DNA from: Alpinimonas psychrophila
GTDB taxonomy: Bacteria > Actinomycetota > Actinomycetes > Actinomycetales > Microbacteriaceae
Length of the DNA: 64,000 nucleotides
NCBI RefSeq assembly: GCF_014137865.1
Contig: NZ_JACGWU010000001.1
Location: 620,001 to 684,000 of the forward strand
Direction: 5' to 3'
The notes below the pieces were generated by a model that saw only the letters and a list, made by a program, of their open reading frames with translations, made no database searches and had not been told where the DNA came from. Position numbers and translations under genes: made by a program. Below, in pieces: positions 55,193 to 64,000 of the stretch (within the stretch, counting starts at the first letter, position 1; every line of letters begins with the position of its first letter).

Positions 55193-55845
55193 CCCCCGCG
55201 ATGACGAATATGGCCACGACGTATGCCTGGCCAGATTCGGGTAGGTACATTCGCCTCAATATGGCCGTGGATGTCGCGGGTGTTTTTGCGGATGAAGGCG
55301 GGCTCTCTACTGGCCTGAGTTTCCCAGAGGATCGACACCTTTTACGCCTCATTCGTGCTGGTGCTGATGTGGTCGTTGTCGGAGCAAAAACCGTTCGATC
55401 TGAAGGTTGGAACTTGCCCCCGACAGGTACTCTCGTCGTTCTGTCTGCAAGCGGAAATCTTCCGTGGGAGTCCTGTCCGGATTCTTCACGGGTGCGTCTT
55501 ATTCAGGGAAATCTTTCAGCGGCTGATGTGGTTCAGCTTCTCGAAAGAGATGGCGTGAAGCGTATTCTCCTCGAGGGTGGCGCCAGCGTTGCTCGTCAGT
55601 TTGCACGGTTGAACGTGATCGATGACGTGTGTCTCACTGTCAGCTCACATAACAAAACCTTTCCACTTGAGGGCTCTCCCCCGGCGGCCCCTGACGCATT
55701 CGCCGCCGAAAGGGCTCTGACTCGGCTTCTTGACGTTAGTCCCGATCAATTTACCTTGACGTCGTTGGTCGGAGCCTCGACTGCACCGGCAATATTCACT
55801 CTCTGGCGGCGTGCCTTTGGCGCGCAGACCGAGGACGCACACTAG
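55189..55845 (+). CDS. RibD C-terminal-like / pyrimidine reductase family protein
   Basis: The 218-residue protein has the dihydrofolate-reductase-like fold of RibD C-terminal domains: RLNMAVDVAGVFADEGGLST (about 22-41), IRAGADVVVVGAKTVRSEGW (about 55-74) and KRILLEGGASVARQF (about 124-138). It lacks the N-terminal deaminase domain. Proteins of this type in Actinobacteria are annotated as pyrimidine reductase family; their substrate is not known, and a role in riboflavin synthesis should not be assumed. It starts with GTG overlapping the sufE stop. Confidence 0.85.
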   Translation: MTPAMTNMATTYAWPDSGRYIRLNMAVDVAGVFADEGGLSTGLSFPEDRHLLRLIRAGADVVVVGAKTVRSEGWNLPPTGTLVVLSASGNLPWESCPDSSRVRLIQGNLSAADVVQLLERDGVKRILLEGGASVARQFARLNVIDDVCLTVSSHNKTFPLEGSPPAAPDAFAAERALTRLLDVSPDQFTLTSLVGASTAPAIFTLWRRAFGAQTEDAH

Positions 55846-55854
55846 TCTTCTGCT

Positions 55855-56463
55855 GTGAACGACCCCGCACCTCTCTCAAGCCTCCCGGCGGCATTTGCTA
55901 CCGCCTGCGAGTCGATGGAGGCAGTCGTTTTCCGGAGTGAACTCACGGTTCGAAAGATTCCTTCACCCACGGGCGTTGCACCGCATAGCGTTGCCCTCGC
56001 GGCCGACGTTCTGGCGTCCCCAGATTCCTCACCCCACTCGACCCAGGATTCCATTCATGGCGCAGGGCGCTTCATCTTGTTGTACGACCCTGAGGAACCG
56101 GCTTCGTGGGGCGGCGCCTTTCGTGTCGTTTGCTTTGCTCAGGCACCCCTCGAAAATGAAATAGCACTCGATCCATTTCTGGCTGATGTGACGTGGTCCT
56201 GGTTGGTCGATGCTCTCGATTCGCGTGGGGCACTCTACAAGAATGCCTCCGGTACCGCCACCCGAACTCTATCTACGGGGTTTGGTGAACTAGCGGATCA
56301 AGGCGATGCCGCTCAAATCGAGCTTCGAGCCTCCTGGTCCCCTCTCGAAGTCGACATGTCTCATCAGATTCAGGCCTGGGGCGAGCTTCTGTGCATGCTA
56401 GCCGGCCTGCCACCCAGTGGAGAAGCTGTTAGCCTCGCCGCCCACCGCCGGGAGCGTGGTTAG
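55855..56463 (+). CDS. DUF3000 domain protein
   Basis: The 202-residue protein matches the actinobacterial DUF3000 family: FRSELTVRKIPSPTGVAPHS (about 26-45), GRFILLYDPEEPASWGGAFR (about 70-89) and the helix with WSWLVDALDSRGA (about 112-124). It is found beside the RNase D gene throughout Actinobacteria, but its function is unknown. It starts with GTG nine bases after the upstream stop and overlaps the next gene by eight bases. Confidence 0.85.
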   Translation: MNDPAPLSSLPAAFATACESMEAVVFRSELTVRKIPSPTGVAPHSVALAADVLASPDSSPHSTQDSIHGAGRFILLYDPEEPASWGGAFRVVCFAQAPLENEIALDPFLADVTWSWLVDALDSRGALYKNASGTATRTLSTGFGELADQGDAAQIELRASWSPLEVDMSHQIQAWGELLCMLAGLPPSGEAVSLAAHRRERG

Positions 56464-57670
56464 AGTTAAGGTCATTGCTTCTCGTGAAGAATTTCTCGTG
56501 ACATGTCAGAGGATCGCTGCAGGCGTGGGTCCGATTGCAATCGATGCCGAACGAGCATCCGGCTTCACGTATTCCCAGCGTGCCTATCTCATTCAGGTTC
56601 ATCGCCGAAATGCAGGCACTTTTTTGTTTGACCCGCCCGCCATTGGCGATATGAGCGACCTGCAACAGGCGACGATTGGGTGTGAATGGGTTCTTCATGC
56701 CGCGAGTCAAGACCTGTCGTGCCTTCGGGAAGTCGGGATCACCCCCACCAAAATATTTGATACCGAACTTTCCGCACGACTCCTCGGCATGGAACGGGTT
56801 GGCCTGGGGGCCGTAGTCGAGGCGCTCCTCGGAATTCACTTGAAGAAGGAACACAGCGCCGCTGACTGGTCAACGCGGCCCCTTCCAGAATCCTGGCTGA
56901 CCTACGCCTCCCTTGACGTCGAATTACTGGTCGACCTTCGGGATCAAATCGAACAGATGCTCATCGAATCCGACAAACTTAAATTCGCCTATGAGGAATT
57001 TGAAGCAACGCTGAACAAGCCAGACAAGCCTATCCCTGCGGAACCGTGGCGCCGTCTCTCCGGTCTCAACACCTTGCGCACCGCGCGCCAGGTGGCCGTG
57101 GCTCGTGACCTGTGGCTGGAGCGCGATTCGATTGCGCAAACTCGTGACGTCTCCCCCGGACGCCTGATTCCGGATTCCGCGATCGTCGCAGCTGCTCATG
57201 CCGCACCGGTAAATAAACAAGCATTGGCATCGCTGACGGGATTCAATGGTCGGGCCAGTCGAACTCTTCTGGATTCGTGGTGGGCGGCCATCAGTCGTGG
57301 TCTTGCGACGAATGATCTGCCAGCAACAAGGGTGCGAAGCGAATCCATTCCTCCTCCACGAAACTGGGCGGACCGACGCCCTGAGGCTCTCGATCGCCTC
57401 ACGGAAGCGCGCGCGGCTCTTCACGAGATCGCCAGCGAAATGGCGATGCCTGTCGAGAATCTCCTTACTCCTTCCATGTTGCGTGAAGTTGCGTGGGCCC
57501 CGCCGTCCGAAATCACAGCAGATTCTGTTGGGGAAGCCCTGCGTTCACACGGCGCGCGGGCCTGGCAAATTGAGGCGACAGCGGATCGAATTGCGCAAGC
57601 TTTTGTTGAAGCACCCCAAAAGGTGACGTCAGAAGCGGTCGAAGATTCATCGACAGCCACAAGCGACTAA
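56456..57670 (+). CDS. rnd: Ribonuclease D / HRDC domain 3'-5' exonuclease
   Basis: RNase D trims tRNA and other RNA 3' ends. From the GTG at 56456 the protein has about 404 residues; a GTG at 56417 would overlap DUF3000 by 47 bases. The DEDD exonuclease domain shows PIAIDAERASGFTYSQRAYL (Asp and Glu of motif I), WVLHAASQDLSCLREVG with the second Asp, and TYASLDVELLVDL with the third. An HRDC domain (about 200-280) and a second C-terminal HRDC-like domain follow. The start is uncertain. Confidence 0.9.
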   Translation: MVRVKVIASREEFLVTCQRIAAGVGPIAIDAERASGFTYSQRAYLIQVHRRNAGTFLFDPPAIGDMSDLQQATIGCEWVLHAASQDLSCLREVGITPTKIFDTELSARLLGMERVGLGAVVEALLGIHLKKEHSAADWSTRPLPESWLTYASLDVELLVDLRDQIEQMLIESDKLKFAYEEFEATLNKPDKPIPAEPWRRLSGLNTLRTARQVAVARDLWLERDSIAQTRDVSPGRLIPDSAIVAAAHAAPVNKQALASLTGFNGRASRTLLDSWWAAISRGLATNDLPATRVRSESIPPPRNWADRRPEALDRLTEARAALHEIASEMAMPVENLLTPSMLREVAWAPPSEITADSVGEALRSHGARAWQIEATADRIAQAFVEAPQKVTSEAVEDSSTATSD

Positions 57671-57725
57671 GCACGTTCACGGCTTGACGCAATAGCCTTC
57701 GAAGTACCAACTGTTTGGAGAAGCT

Positions 57726-58925
57726 ATGCCCTCGAATAACCGTGTCGTTTTTGTGGATGGCGTTCGCACGCCTTTTGGTCGCGCTGGCGAGAAGGGAATG
57801 TTCTGGCAAACGCGCGCTGATGACCTTGCCGTTAAAGCGATGGTGGGTCTCCTCGATCGCAATCCCAACGTTCCACTCGACAAAATTGACGAGGTCGCAA
57901 TCGCCGCCACCACTCAACAAGGCGACCAAGGCCTCACACTAGGGCGAACAGTAGCGTTACTGGCCGGGCTACCGCAGAGCGTGCCAGGCTACGCCATCGA
58001 TCGCATGTGCGCGGGAGCCATGACGGCCGTGACGGCTACGGCCGGCGGCATTGCGTTTGGTGCCTACGACATCGTTTTGGCCGGTGGCGTAGAGCACATG
58101 GGGCGCCACCCCATGGGATTCAACGCTGATCCCAATCCCCGTTTTCTGTCCGAAAAACTTGTCAGCTCCGACGCCCTGAACATGGGAGCTACTGCCGAGC
58201 GGTTGCATGACCGTTTTCCTCTTCTCACCAAGGAACGTGCGGATGCCTACGCGTTACACAGCCAGCAGAAAGTTGCTGCCGCGTATGTCGCCGGGCACAT
58301 TCAAGCGGATCTGATTCCCGTCGCGAATCGCACCGCCGAGGGCTTTGGGTTGGCATCCGTCGATGAAGCCCCCCGCCCCGAGTCAACGCTTGAGGGCCTT
58401 GCGGCGCTCAAGACCCCTTTTCGAGCCCACGGTCGAGTGACGGCAGGGAATTCTTCGGGGCTCAACGACGGAGCTACCGTTTGCCTCCTTGCCAGCGAAA
58501 AAGCGGCACAAGACCTCAACCTTGGAATCAAGATGGTCATGGTTTCGTTCGCTTTCGCCGGCGTGGAACCAGAGGTCATGGGCTACGGGCCGGTGCCGGC
58601 GACCCTGAAGGCACTCGACAAAGCAGGACTCACCATTGAGGACATCGGTCTCTTCGAAGTAAACGAAGCCTTCGCTGTGCAGGTTCTTGCCTTCCTGGAC
58701 TTCTTTGGCATTGCGGACGATGATCCACGCGTCAATGAATACGGCGGAGCGATTGCGTTCGGGCATCCTTTGGCCTCGAGCGGAGTGCGCCTCATGATCC
58801 AGCTAGCGCACCAATTTGAACGTCACCCCGAGGTGCGCTTCGGACTCACCACAATGTGCATCGGCTTGGGTCAGGGCGGAACCGTTATTTGGGAAAACCC
58901 CAACTTCACAGGAGAAACCAACTAA
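57726..58925 (+). CDS. fadA: Acetyl-CoA acyltransferase (thiolase)
   Basis: The 399-residue thiolase cleaves 3-ketoacyl-CoA in fatty acid beta-oxidation. The nucleophilic Cys95 is in IDRMCAGAMTAVT, the catalytic His in AIAFGHPLASSG (about 343-354) and the second Cys in TTMCIGLGQGG (about 376-386). GHPLASSG replaces the usual GHPxGxSG, a small deviation. GGAG lies six bases before the ATG. The TAATG overlap with the next gene shows they form one unit, as fadA-fadB pairs do. Confidence 0.94.
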   Translation: MPSNNRVVFVDGVRTPFGRAGEKGMFWQTRADDLAVKAMVGLLDRNPNVPLDKIDEVAIAATTQQGDQGLTLGRTVALLAGLPQSVPGYAIDRMCAGAMTAVTATAGGIAFGAYDIVLAGGVEHMGRHPMGFNADPNPRFLSEKLVSSDALNMGATAERLHDRFPLLTKERADAYALHSQQKVAAAYVAGHIQADLIPVANRTAEGFGLASVDEAPRPESTLEGLAALKTPFRAHGRVTAGNSSGLNDGATVCLLASEKAAQDLNLGIKMVMVSFAFAGVEPEVMGYGPVPATLKALDKAGLTIEDIGLFEVNEAFAVQVLAFLDFFGIADDDPRVNEYGGAIAFGHPLASSGVRLMIQLAHQFERHPEVRFGLTTMCIGLGQGGTVIWENPNFTGETN

Positions 58926-61060
58926 TGACAAACTACGAGACGCTCGATTTTACAGATCTCCTCGCCATCAGTACAGACGGAGTTGTCACTCACAGCCTCG
59001 TTCGAGATGTCACGCTTCCGTCGGGCAATATCCTGGCACTCGTCACCCTCGACAACGGAATCGATCACACGAGACCCAACACTTTGGGCCCCCACTCGCT
59101 TCTCGAGTTTGATTCCCTGTTGGTCGATCTTGCCGCGCGGGCCAGAAACGGCGAAATTCAGGCCGTAGGAATAACAGGCAAGCCCTACATTTTGGCTGCA
59201 GGTGCCGACCTCAGCAAGGTCCAGGATATTCCCTCGGTAGCAGTGGCTCGCAAGCTCTCACAGCTGGGCCATCGGGCTCTTGGCCGGCTCGCTGAGCTCG
59301 GCGTTCCGTCCTTCGTGTTTATCAATGGCTTAGCTTTAGGCGGCGGGCTCGAGATTGCGCTCAACGCCACTTACCGCACGGTGGACGCCAGTGCTCCGGC
59401 CCTTGCCTTGCCGGAGACTTTCCTCGGCCTTGTTCCCGGTTGGGGCGGGGCATTTTTGCTTCCTAACCTCGTGGGAATCGAGAATGCTCTCAAGATCATT
59501 ATTGAGAATCCGCTCAAGAGCAATCGCATGATGTCCGCACGCGATGCGCGGGACCTCGGCGTTGCCGATGTCATGTTTGATTCGGTCCGCTTCCTTGAGG
59601 ACTCGCTGCAATGGGCAGACGGCGTGCTCGGCGGCACGATAAAGGTGAAGCGCCCCCACGAGCCTTCGAAAGCGGAGCGACTCGTTAAATGGGATATTGC
59701 CATCAAAATGGCCCGATCCATGTTGGAAACAAAGCTCGGCACCGTAGCCAAGGCTCCCTATGTTGCTCTCGATCTAATGTCAGCAGCCAAGTCGGGCACG
59801 AAAGCCGATGGTTTTGCTCGCGAAGACGAGGCCTTGGCTACGTTGATAGCAGGGGATCAATTCAGCGCCTCGATTTATGCCTTCAACCTTGTGCAAAAAC
59901 GTGCGAAGCGTCCTGCGGGTGCTCCCGACCGGAAGCTGGCTCGCCCCGTGACGAAAGTCGGCATCATTGGCGCCGGATTAATGGCCCGGCAATTTGCCCT
60001 CCTTTTCGTTCGTCGGCTTCAGGTTCCTGTTCTCCTCACCGACATCAACCAGGAGCGCCTCGACCTTGCGTTGGCGTATATCCACGATCAGATTGCGACC
60101 CTCAAAGAGAAGGGACGTATTGGCGATGATGAAGCGAAACGTCTCAACGCTCTTGTCAGCACCACGACAAACCTTTCTGATTTCTCCGATGCCGACTGGG
60201 TGATTGAGGCGATCTTCGAGGAACTCACCGCGAAACAGGATGTGTTTGCCGACGTTGAGAAATATGCGCCGGACTCCGCCATTTTTGCCACCAATACGTC
60301 GTCACTTTCCGTAGATGCCATTGGTTCCAAGTTGCTGCATCCCGAACGCCTTGTTGGCTTCCACTTCTTCAATCCGGTGGCCGTCATGCCGCTGCTTGAG
60401 GTCGTGCGCGCTAGCAAGACAGACGACGCAGCCTTGGCAACGGCCATGGACACGGCCAAGGCACTTCAAAAGTCGGCCGTTATAACGACGGACTCCCCAG
60501 GATTTGTGGTGAATCGTCTCCTCGCCCGCTTATTGGGAGAGGCAATGCACGCTATTGACAACGGAACACCTCTCGCCGTTATTGATGGCGGCCTGAAACC
60601 CTTTGGCCTTCCCATGACTCCGTGTGAGCTCCTCGAACTCGTTGGCCTCAAGGTGGGCGCCCACGTGCTCGACACGCACTATGCCGCGTTCCCCGACCGC
60701 TTCTACCGCAGCGACAATCTTCATGCCCTTGCCGATCACGGCAAACTCCTGGCTCGCGATAAAAAGGGTGCCGTCACAGGATTTGATAAGGGTGCGGAAG
60801 CAATCATCCGCGGTGGTTCCTCCCCTATTACGCAAGATGAGTTCCGGGTTCGCGTTGAGGACGGTCTTGCTGATGAAATTCATCGCATGTTAGACGAAAA
60901 GGTGGTTGTCGGCGCCGAGGACATCGATCTGTGCATGATCTTGGGAGCGGGCTGGCCTTTCCAAATGGGCGGCGTGACGCCGTATCTTGACCGCGTCGGC
61001 GCGAGCCAGCGGGCTTTTGGCGGCACTTTTCACACACCCCTCATCAGAGGCGTCGTCTAA
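58925..61060 (+). CDS. fadB: Multifunctional beta-oxidation protein: enoyl-CoA hydratase / 3-hydroxyacyl-CoA dehydrogenase
   Basis: The ATG at 58925 overlaps the thiolase stop by one base and follows AGGAG; the protein has 711 residues. The N-terminal crotonase domain (about 30-300) shows AAGADLSKV, INGLALGGGLEIAL and LPETFLGLVPGWGGAFLLPN with the catalytic glutamates. The NAD domain (about 335-520) shows IIGAGLMARQFALLF, IFEELTAKQDVF, NTSSLSVDAI and HFFNPVAVMPLLEVV with the catalytic His; a C-terminal helical domain follows. With FadA it oxidises fatty acyl-CoA. It ends six bases before the dxs stop on the opposite strand, without a visible terminator. Confidence 0.95.
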   Translation: MTNYETLDFTDLLAISTDGVVTHSLVRDVTLPSGNILALVTLDNGIDHTRPNTLGPHSLLEFDSLLVDLAARARNGEIQAVGITGKPYILAAGADLSKVQDIPSVAVARKLSQLGHRALGRLAELGVPSFVFINGLALGGGLEIALNATYRTVDASAPALALPETFLGLVPGWGGAFLLPNLVGIENALKIIIENPLKSNRMMSARDARDLGVADVMFDSVRFLEDSLQWADGVLGGTIKVKRPHEPSKAERLVKWDIAIKMARSMLETKLGTVAKAPYVALDLMSAAKSGTKADGFAREDEALATLIAGDQFSASIYAFNLVQKRAKRPAGAPDRKLARPVTKVGIIGAGLMARQFALLFVRRLQVPVLLTDINQERLDLALAYIHDQIATLKEKGRIGDDEAKRLNALVSTTTNLSDFSDADWVIEAIFEELTAKQDVFADVEKYAPDSAIFATNTSSLSVDAIGSKLLHPERLVGFHFFNPVAVMPLLEVVRASKTDDAALATAMDTAKALQKSAVITTDSPGFVVNRLLARLLGEAMHAIDNGTPLAVIDGGLKPFGLPMTPCELLELVGLKVGAHVLDTHYAAFPDRFYRSDNLHALADHGKLLARDKKGAVTGFDKGAEAIIRGGSSPITQDEFRVRVEDGLADEIHRMLDEKVVVGAEDIDLCMILGAGWPFQMGGVTPYLDRVGASQRAFGGTFHTPLIRGVV

Positions 61061-61066
61061 AAGGGG

Positions 61067-63004
61067 CTAGTTCTCAGAACGAAGGAGGGCGTCGGCTTCA
61101 TCAAGACGAGGCCGCGCCATGGGGATTTTCGATCCAAGCACCTGCGCGACGACGTCGCGGGCGATGTCCTGAGGGGTGAGTCCGACCTCAGCCAAAATCT
61201 GTTCCCGCGTAGCGTGTTCGATGAAACTGTCGGGAAGGCCCAATTCGTCTACAGCGGTGTCGACCCCTGCCTCGCGCATGGCTTGACGAATTCTGGTACC
61301 GATTCCTCCGACGCGAACACCATCTTCTATCGTGATGACGAGTCGGTGATCGCGAGCCATCTCAATGAGGCTAGAGGCCACGGGAACAACCCACCGAGGA
61401 TCAATGACGGTCGCCCCTATTCCCTGCTGGGCGAGGCGCTCTGCCACGTCAAGTCCAAGTTGGGCAAACGAGCCAATGGCAACAATGAGGACATCTTTGT
61501 GAGGCGCCTCACGCAGAACATCAACGCCATCTGCCGTGCGACGTTGGGCATTAATATCGTTCCCCACGCTGCCCTTGGGAAAGCGGAGAACGGTCGGTGC
61601 ATCATTTATTGCTGTCGCCTCCGCTAGTTCCTCGCGCAACCGTGCCGCATCTCGTGGTGCCGCAATCCTTATGCCGGGAACAACCTGAAGAATGGAAAGG
61701 TCCCAAAGGCCATGATGGCTGGGGCCGTCCGGGCCCGTGACCCCCGAGCGGTCGAGAACGAACGTCACGCCAGCCTTATGAAGGCCAACGTCCATGAGGA
61801 CCTGGTCGAAGGCACGATTAATGAACGTGGCATAAACCGCGACGACCGGATGCATGCCGCCAAAGGCCAAGCCAGCGGCAGAGGTGACCGCATGCTGTTC
61901 CGCGATGCCCACATCAATAACGCGTTCCGGGAATGCCTCGTGAAGACGATGAAGGCCCGTGGGGCGCAGCATGGCTGCCGTGATGCCCATGATCCGATCG
62001 TCTTTCTGGGCAAGACGAACCAACTCATCCCCAAAAACATCTGTCCACGCCACCGACGTGCTCGAGGAAATGGGTTCGCCCGTTTCCGCATCTATTTTAC
62101 CGACGGCGTGGAACTGATCAGCGAGATCCCGGCGGGCGGGCTCATAGCCCTTGCCCTTTTGTGTGATGGCGTGGACGATCACAGGAGCGCCGTAGTTTTT
62201 TGCCTGACGAAGGGCTAGTTCCATTGCGTGAACATCGTGGCCGTCAACAGGTCCGACATATTTGATATCGAGGTTCGCATAAAGGGCTTGATTGTTCGTA
62301 AAACGACTGAGAAATCCATGCATGCCGCCGCGAACACCACGATAGAAGGCTCGCGCCGTCGGCCCCAAGCGGTCAAAGACTTTGCGGCTCGTGAAATGAA
62401 GATTTCGGTATGCCCTTTTTGTGCGTACGCTATCGAGATAACGAGCCATTCCTCCGATTGTCGGAGCATATGAACGACCATTGTCATTGACGATAATGAC
62501 CAGGTTGCGGCTGTTGTCATGCGAAATATTATTGAGAGCTTCCCACGTCATCCCTCCGGTGAGGGCACCATCGCCGACGACGGCGACAACGTGGCGGTCG
62601 CTTTGCCCGGTCATGGAGAAGGCGCGAGAAATGCCGTCGGCCCATGAGAGAGAACTTGACGCGTGAGAGCTCTCGACAATGTCATGAACGGACTCGGATC
62701 GTTGCGGATATCCCGCAAGGCCACCCTTCTCGCGAAGGTGGGAGAAATCCTGACGACCGGTAAGAATCTTGTGCACGTACGACTGGTGACCCGTGTCAAA
62801 GACAATCGCGTCATGGGGTGAATCAAAGACACGATGGATTGCAATCGTCGTTTCGACCACACCAAGATTCGGACCGAGGTGCCCACCGGAACGGGCTACC
62901 TCACGGACCAAGAATTCTCTAATCTCTCCCGCGAGCACAACTAAATCTGTTGAACTCAGGTCGTCCAAATCTCGGGGACCCGTGATGGAAGAAAGAATGG
63001 ACAT
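61067..63004 (-). CDS. dxs: 1-deoxy-D-xylulose-5-phosphate synthase
   Basis: Dxs makes DXP from pyruvate and glyceraldehyde 3-phosphate, the first step of the MEP isoprenoid pathway. The 645-residue thiamine diphosphate enzyme has the conserved histidines at 42, 73 and 78 (GGHLGPNLGVVE, TGHQSYVHKI), the TPP/magnesium motif GDGALTGGMTWEALNN (about 145-160), IDVGIAEQHAVTSAAG with the catalytic Glu, and the C-terminal transketolase domain. It lies after acn with a 49-base gap, typical for Actinobacteria. Confidence 0.97.
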   Translation of the reverse strand: MSILSSITGPRDLDDLSSTDLVVLAGEIREFLVREVARSGGHLGPNLGVVETTIAIHRVFDSPHDAIVFDTGHQSYVHKILTGRQDFSHLREKGGLAGYPQRSESVHDIVESSHASSSLSWADGISRAFSMTGQSDRHVVAVVGDGALTGGMTWEALNNISHDNSRNLVIIVNDNGRSYAPTIGGMARYLDSVRTKRAYRNLHFTSRKVFDRLGPTARAFYRGVRGGMHGFLSRFTNNQALYANLDIKYVGPVDGHDVHAMELALRQAKNYGAPVIVHAITQKGKGYEPARRDLADQFHAVGKIDAETGEPISSSTSVAWTDVFGDELVRLAQKDDRIMGITAAMLRPTGLHRLHEAFPERVIDVGIAEQHAVTSAAGLAFGGMHPVVAVYATFINRAFDQVLMDVGLHKAGVTFVLDRSGVTGPDGPSHHGLWDLSILQVVPGIRIAAPRDAARLREELAEATAINDAPTVLRFPKGSVGNDINAQRRTADGVDVLREAPHKDVLIVAIGSFAQLGLDVAERLAQQGIGATVIDPRWVVPVASSLIEMARDHRLVITIEDGVRVGGIGTRIRQAMREAGVDTAVDELGLPDSFIEHATREQILAEVGLTPQDIARDVVAQVLGSKIPMARPRLDEADALLRSEN

Positions 63005-63053
63005 TCCGTAATTCTAGAACTATCGGAGCCCTGAAATCCTCCAAAAGGAGCAA

Positions 63054-64000
63054 CTAAGCGACGAGCGAACGCAAGACATATTGCAGAATTCCACCATTGC
63101 GGTAATAGTCTGCTTCACCCGGGGTATCGATGCGCACAATTGCATCGAATTCCACGGTTTCCTTGCCTGCAACGGAGTGCTCACTGGGCACAGCCAAGAC
63201 ACGAACAGTCTTGGGGGTTGACCCCGCGTTAAGCTCCTCAATCCCCGAGATGCTGACAACCTCGGTGCCGTCAAGGCCCAACGTTGCCCAACTCTGACCG
63301 GCAGGGAACTGAAGCGGAAGGACGCCCATTCCAATCAGATTCGAACGATGGATACGCTCGAAGCTCTCGGTAATTACGGCACGGACGCCCAAAAGGCTCG
63401 TCCCCTTGGCTGCCCAGTCACGCGAGGAACCAGAACCGTACTCTTTGCCCGCAAAAATAACGAGCGGCGTACCGGCGGCCTGGTACTTCTCACTGGCGTC
63501 ATAGATGAAGGCCTTAGGAGCATCCGTCTCAGTAAAGTCCCTCGTGTACCCGCCCTCAACATCGCTAAGGAGCTGGTTGCGAAGACGAATGTTGGCAAAG
63601 GTTCCACGAATCATTACCTCGTGGTTTCCACGACGTGAACCATAGGAGTTGTATTCCGACCGACCGACGCCATGGGCCTCGAGGTATTCGGCCGCAGGAG
63701 TTCCCGCTTTAATGGTTCCCGCCGGTGAGATGTGGTCGGTCGTGATCGAGTCACCCAAGGCGGCTAAGACACGGGCACCGGAGATGTTCGTCACAGCCGA
63801 AGGAGTCTTATTCATGCCCTCAAAATATGGTGGCTTGCGAACATACGTTGAGTCAGCATCCCACGCGAATGTCACACCATCAGGGGTGGGCAGGTTCTGC
63901 CAACGCTCATCACCGTCGAAGACTCCTGCGTATTCGTGTGTAAACATCTCGGTGTCGATGGAGGAAGCGATGATGCTCTGAACCTCTTCGGCATTGGGCC
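63054..64000 (-). CDS. acnA: Aconitate hydratase, C-terminal part (cut by window edge)
   Basis: Only the last 315 or so residues are in the window; the N-terminal 4Fe-4S part lies beyond base 64000. The frame stays open to the edge, with [19 protein letters not shown] near it. The visible part is the C-terminal swivel domain: [72 protein letters not shown] and the end YVLRSLVA. It isomerises citrate and isocitrate in the TCA cycle. It is of the AcnA (IRP-like) type. Confidence 0.95.
   Translation of the reverse strand, partial: PNAEEVQSIIASSIDTEMFTHEYAGVFDGDERWQNLPTPDGVTFAWDADSTYVRKPPYFEGMNKTPSAVTNISGARVLAALGDSITTDHISPAGTIKAGTPAAEYLEAHGVGRSEYNSYGSRRGNHEVMIRGTFANIRLRNQLLSDVEGGYTRDFTETDAPKAFIYDASEKYQAAGTPLVIFAGKEYGSGSSRDWAAKGTSLLGVRAVITESFERIHRSNLIGMGVLPLQFPAGQSWATLGLDGTEVVSISGIEELNAGSTPKTVRVLAVPSEHSVAGKETVEFDAIVRIDTPGEADYYRNGGILQYVLRSLVA

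Noticed and set aside
1-64000. Mobile elements, prophage, CRISPR arrays or defence islands
   Set aside because: No transposase, integrase, phage gene, direct-repeat array or defence gene cluster was seen; gene order is typical chromosomal actinobacterial.

Overview
The window is a gene-dense chromosomal segment (66 protein genes, two of them cut by the window edges, and 4 tRNA genes) of a high-GC Gram-positive bacterium. It most resembles a small-genome member of the family Microbacteriaceae (Actinomycetota). The evidence is the set of actinobacterial marker genes: an HGxxPAAW-motif protein and a tryptophan-associated membrane protein inside a his/trp operon, a PriA without helicase motifs, an mIHF domain joined to guanylate kinase, a DUF3000 gene beside an RNase D gene, a membrane-anchored cyclophilin, and the order yebC-ruvC-ruvA-ruvB-yajC-secD-secF-rel. 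The genus is an inference. Genes touch or overlap almost everywhere (ATGA, GTGA and TAATG junctions), intergenic space is minimal, and there are no insertion sequences, prophage genes or CRISPR arrays.

Region 1 (1-34820, all minus strand) is a 34.8-kb one-way run of housekeeping genes. In transcription order: rarA; rpsD; a 63-aa membrane protein; alaS-ruvX-mltG; the shikimate genes aroE-aroC-aroK-aroB-aroQ; efp-nusB; the pyrimidine operon pyrR-pyrB-pyrC-(unknown membrane protein)-carA-carB-pyrF; mIHF-gmk, rpoZ, coaBC, metK, priA, fmt, rsmB, rpe; then hisE-hisG-hisF-hisI running into trpE, two small membrane proteins and trpC (cut by the window edge). The shikimate genes supply chorismate for trpE, and carAB/pyr genes make UMP. 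A PyrR-binding RNA hairpin sits directly before the pyrR ribosome binding site.

Region 2 (34914-37668, plus) holds a cyclophilin-type prolyl isomerase, a DUF349 coiled-coil protein and an orphan AbiEi-like protein. The last converges on rel; the two stop codons share one CTAG.

Region 3 (37665-53647, minus) holds rel ((p)ppGpp), secF-secD-yajC, ruvB-ruvA-ruvC, yebC, pdxT-pdxS (vitamin B6), a HIT-family nucleotide phosphorylase/hydrolase and thrS. It is followed by a tRNA cluster (Val-GAC, Cys, Gly on minus; Val-CAC on plus), an ammonium transporter with a GlnR-like box upstream, and zapE. The genes usually found between the HIT gene and pdxS in mycobacteria (pgsA, acyltransferase, pimA) are absent.

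Region 4 (53774-61060, plus) is a probable operon: rhodanese, sufE, a RibD-C-like reductase, DUF3000, RNase D, thiolase and the multifunctional beta-oxidation protein. Region 5 (61067-64000, minus) has dxs (isoprenoid precursor synthesis) and the 3' part of the aconitase gene. I found no defence island or obviously new multigene system. The most notable points are the mIHF-guanylate kinase fusion, the PyrR RNA element, the GlnR-like box on a solitary amt gene, the hairpin between tRNA genes, and several conserved genes of unknown role placed inside biosynthetic operons.
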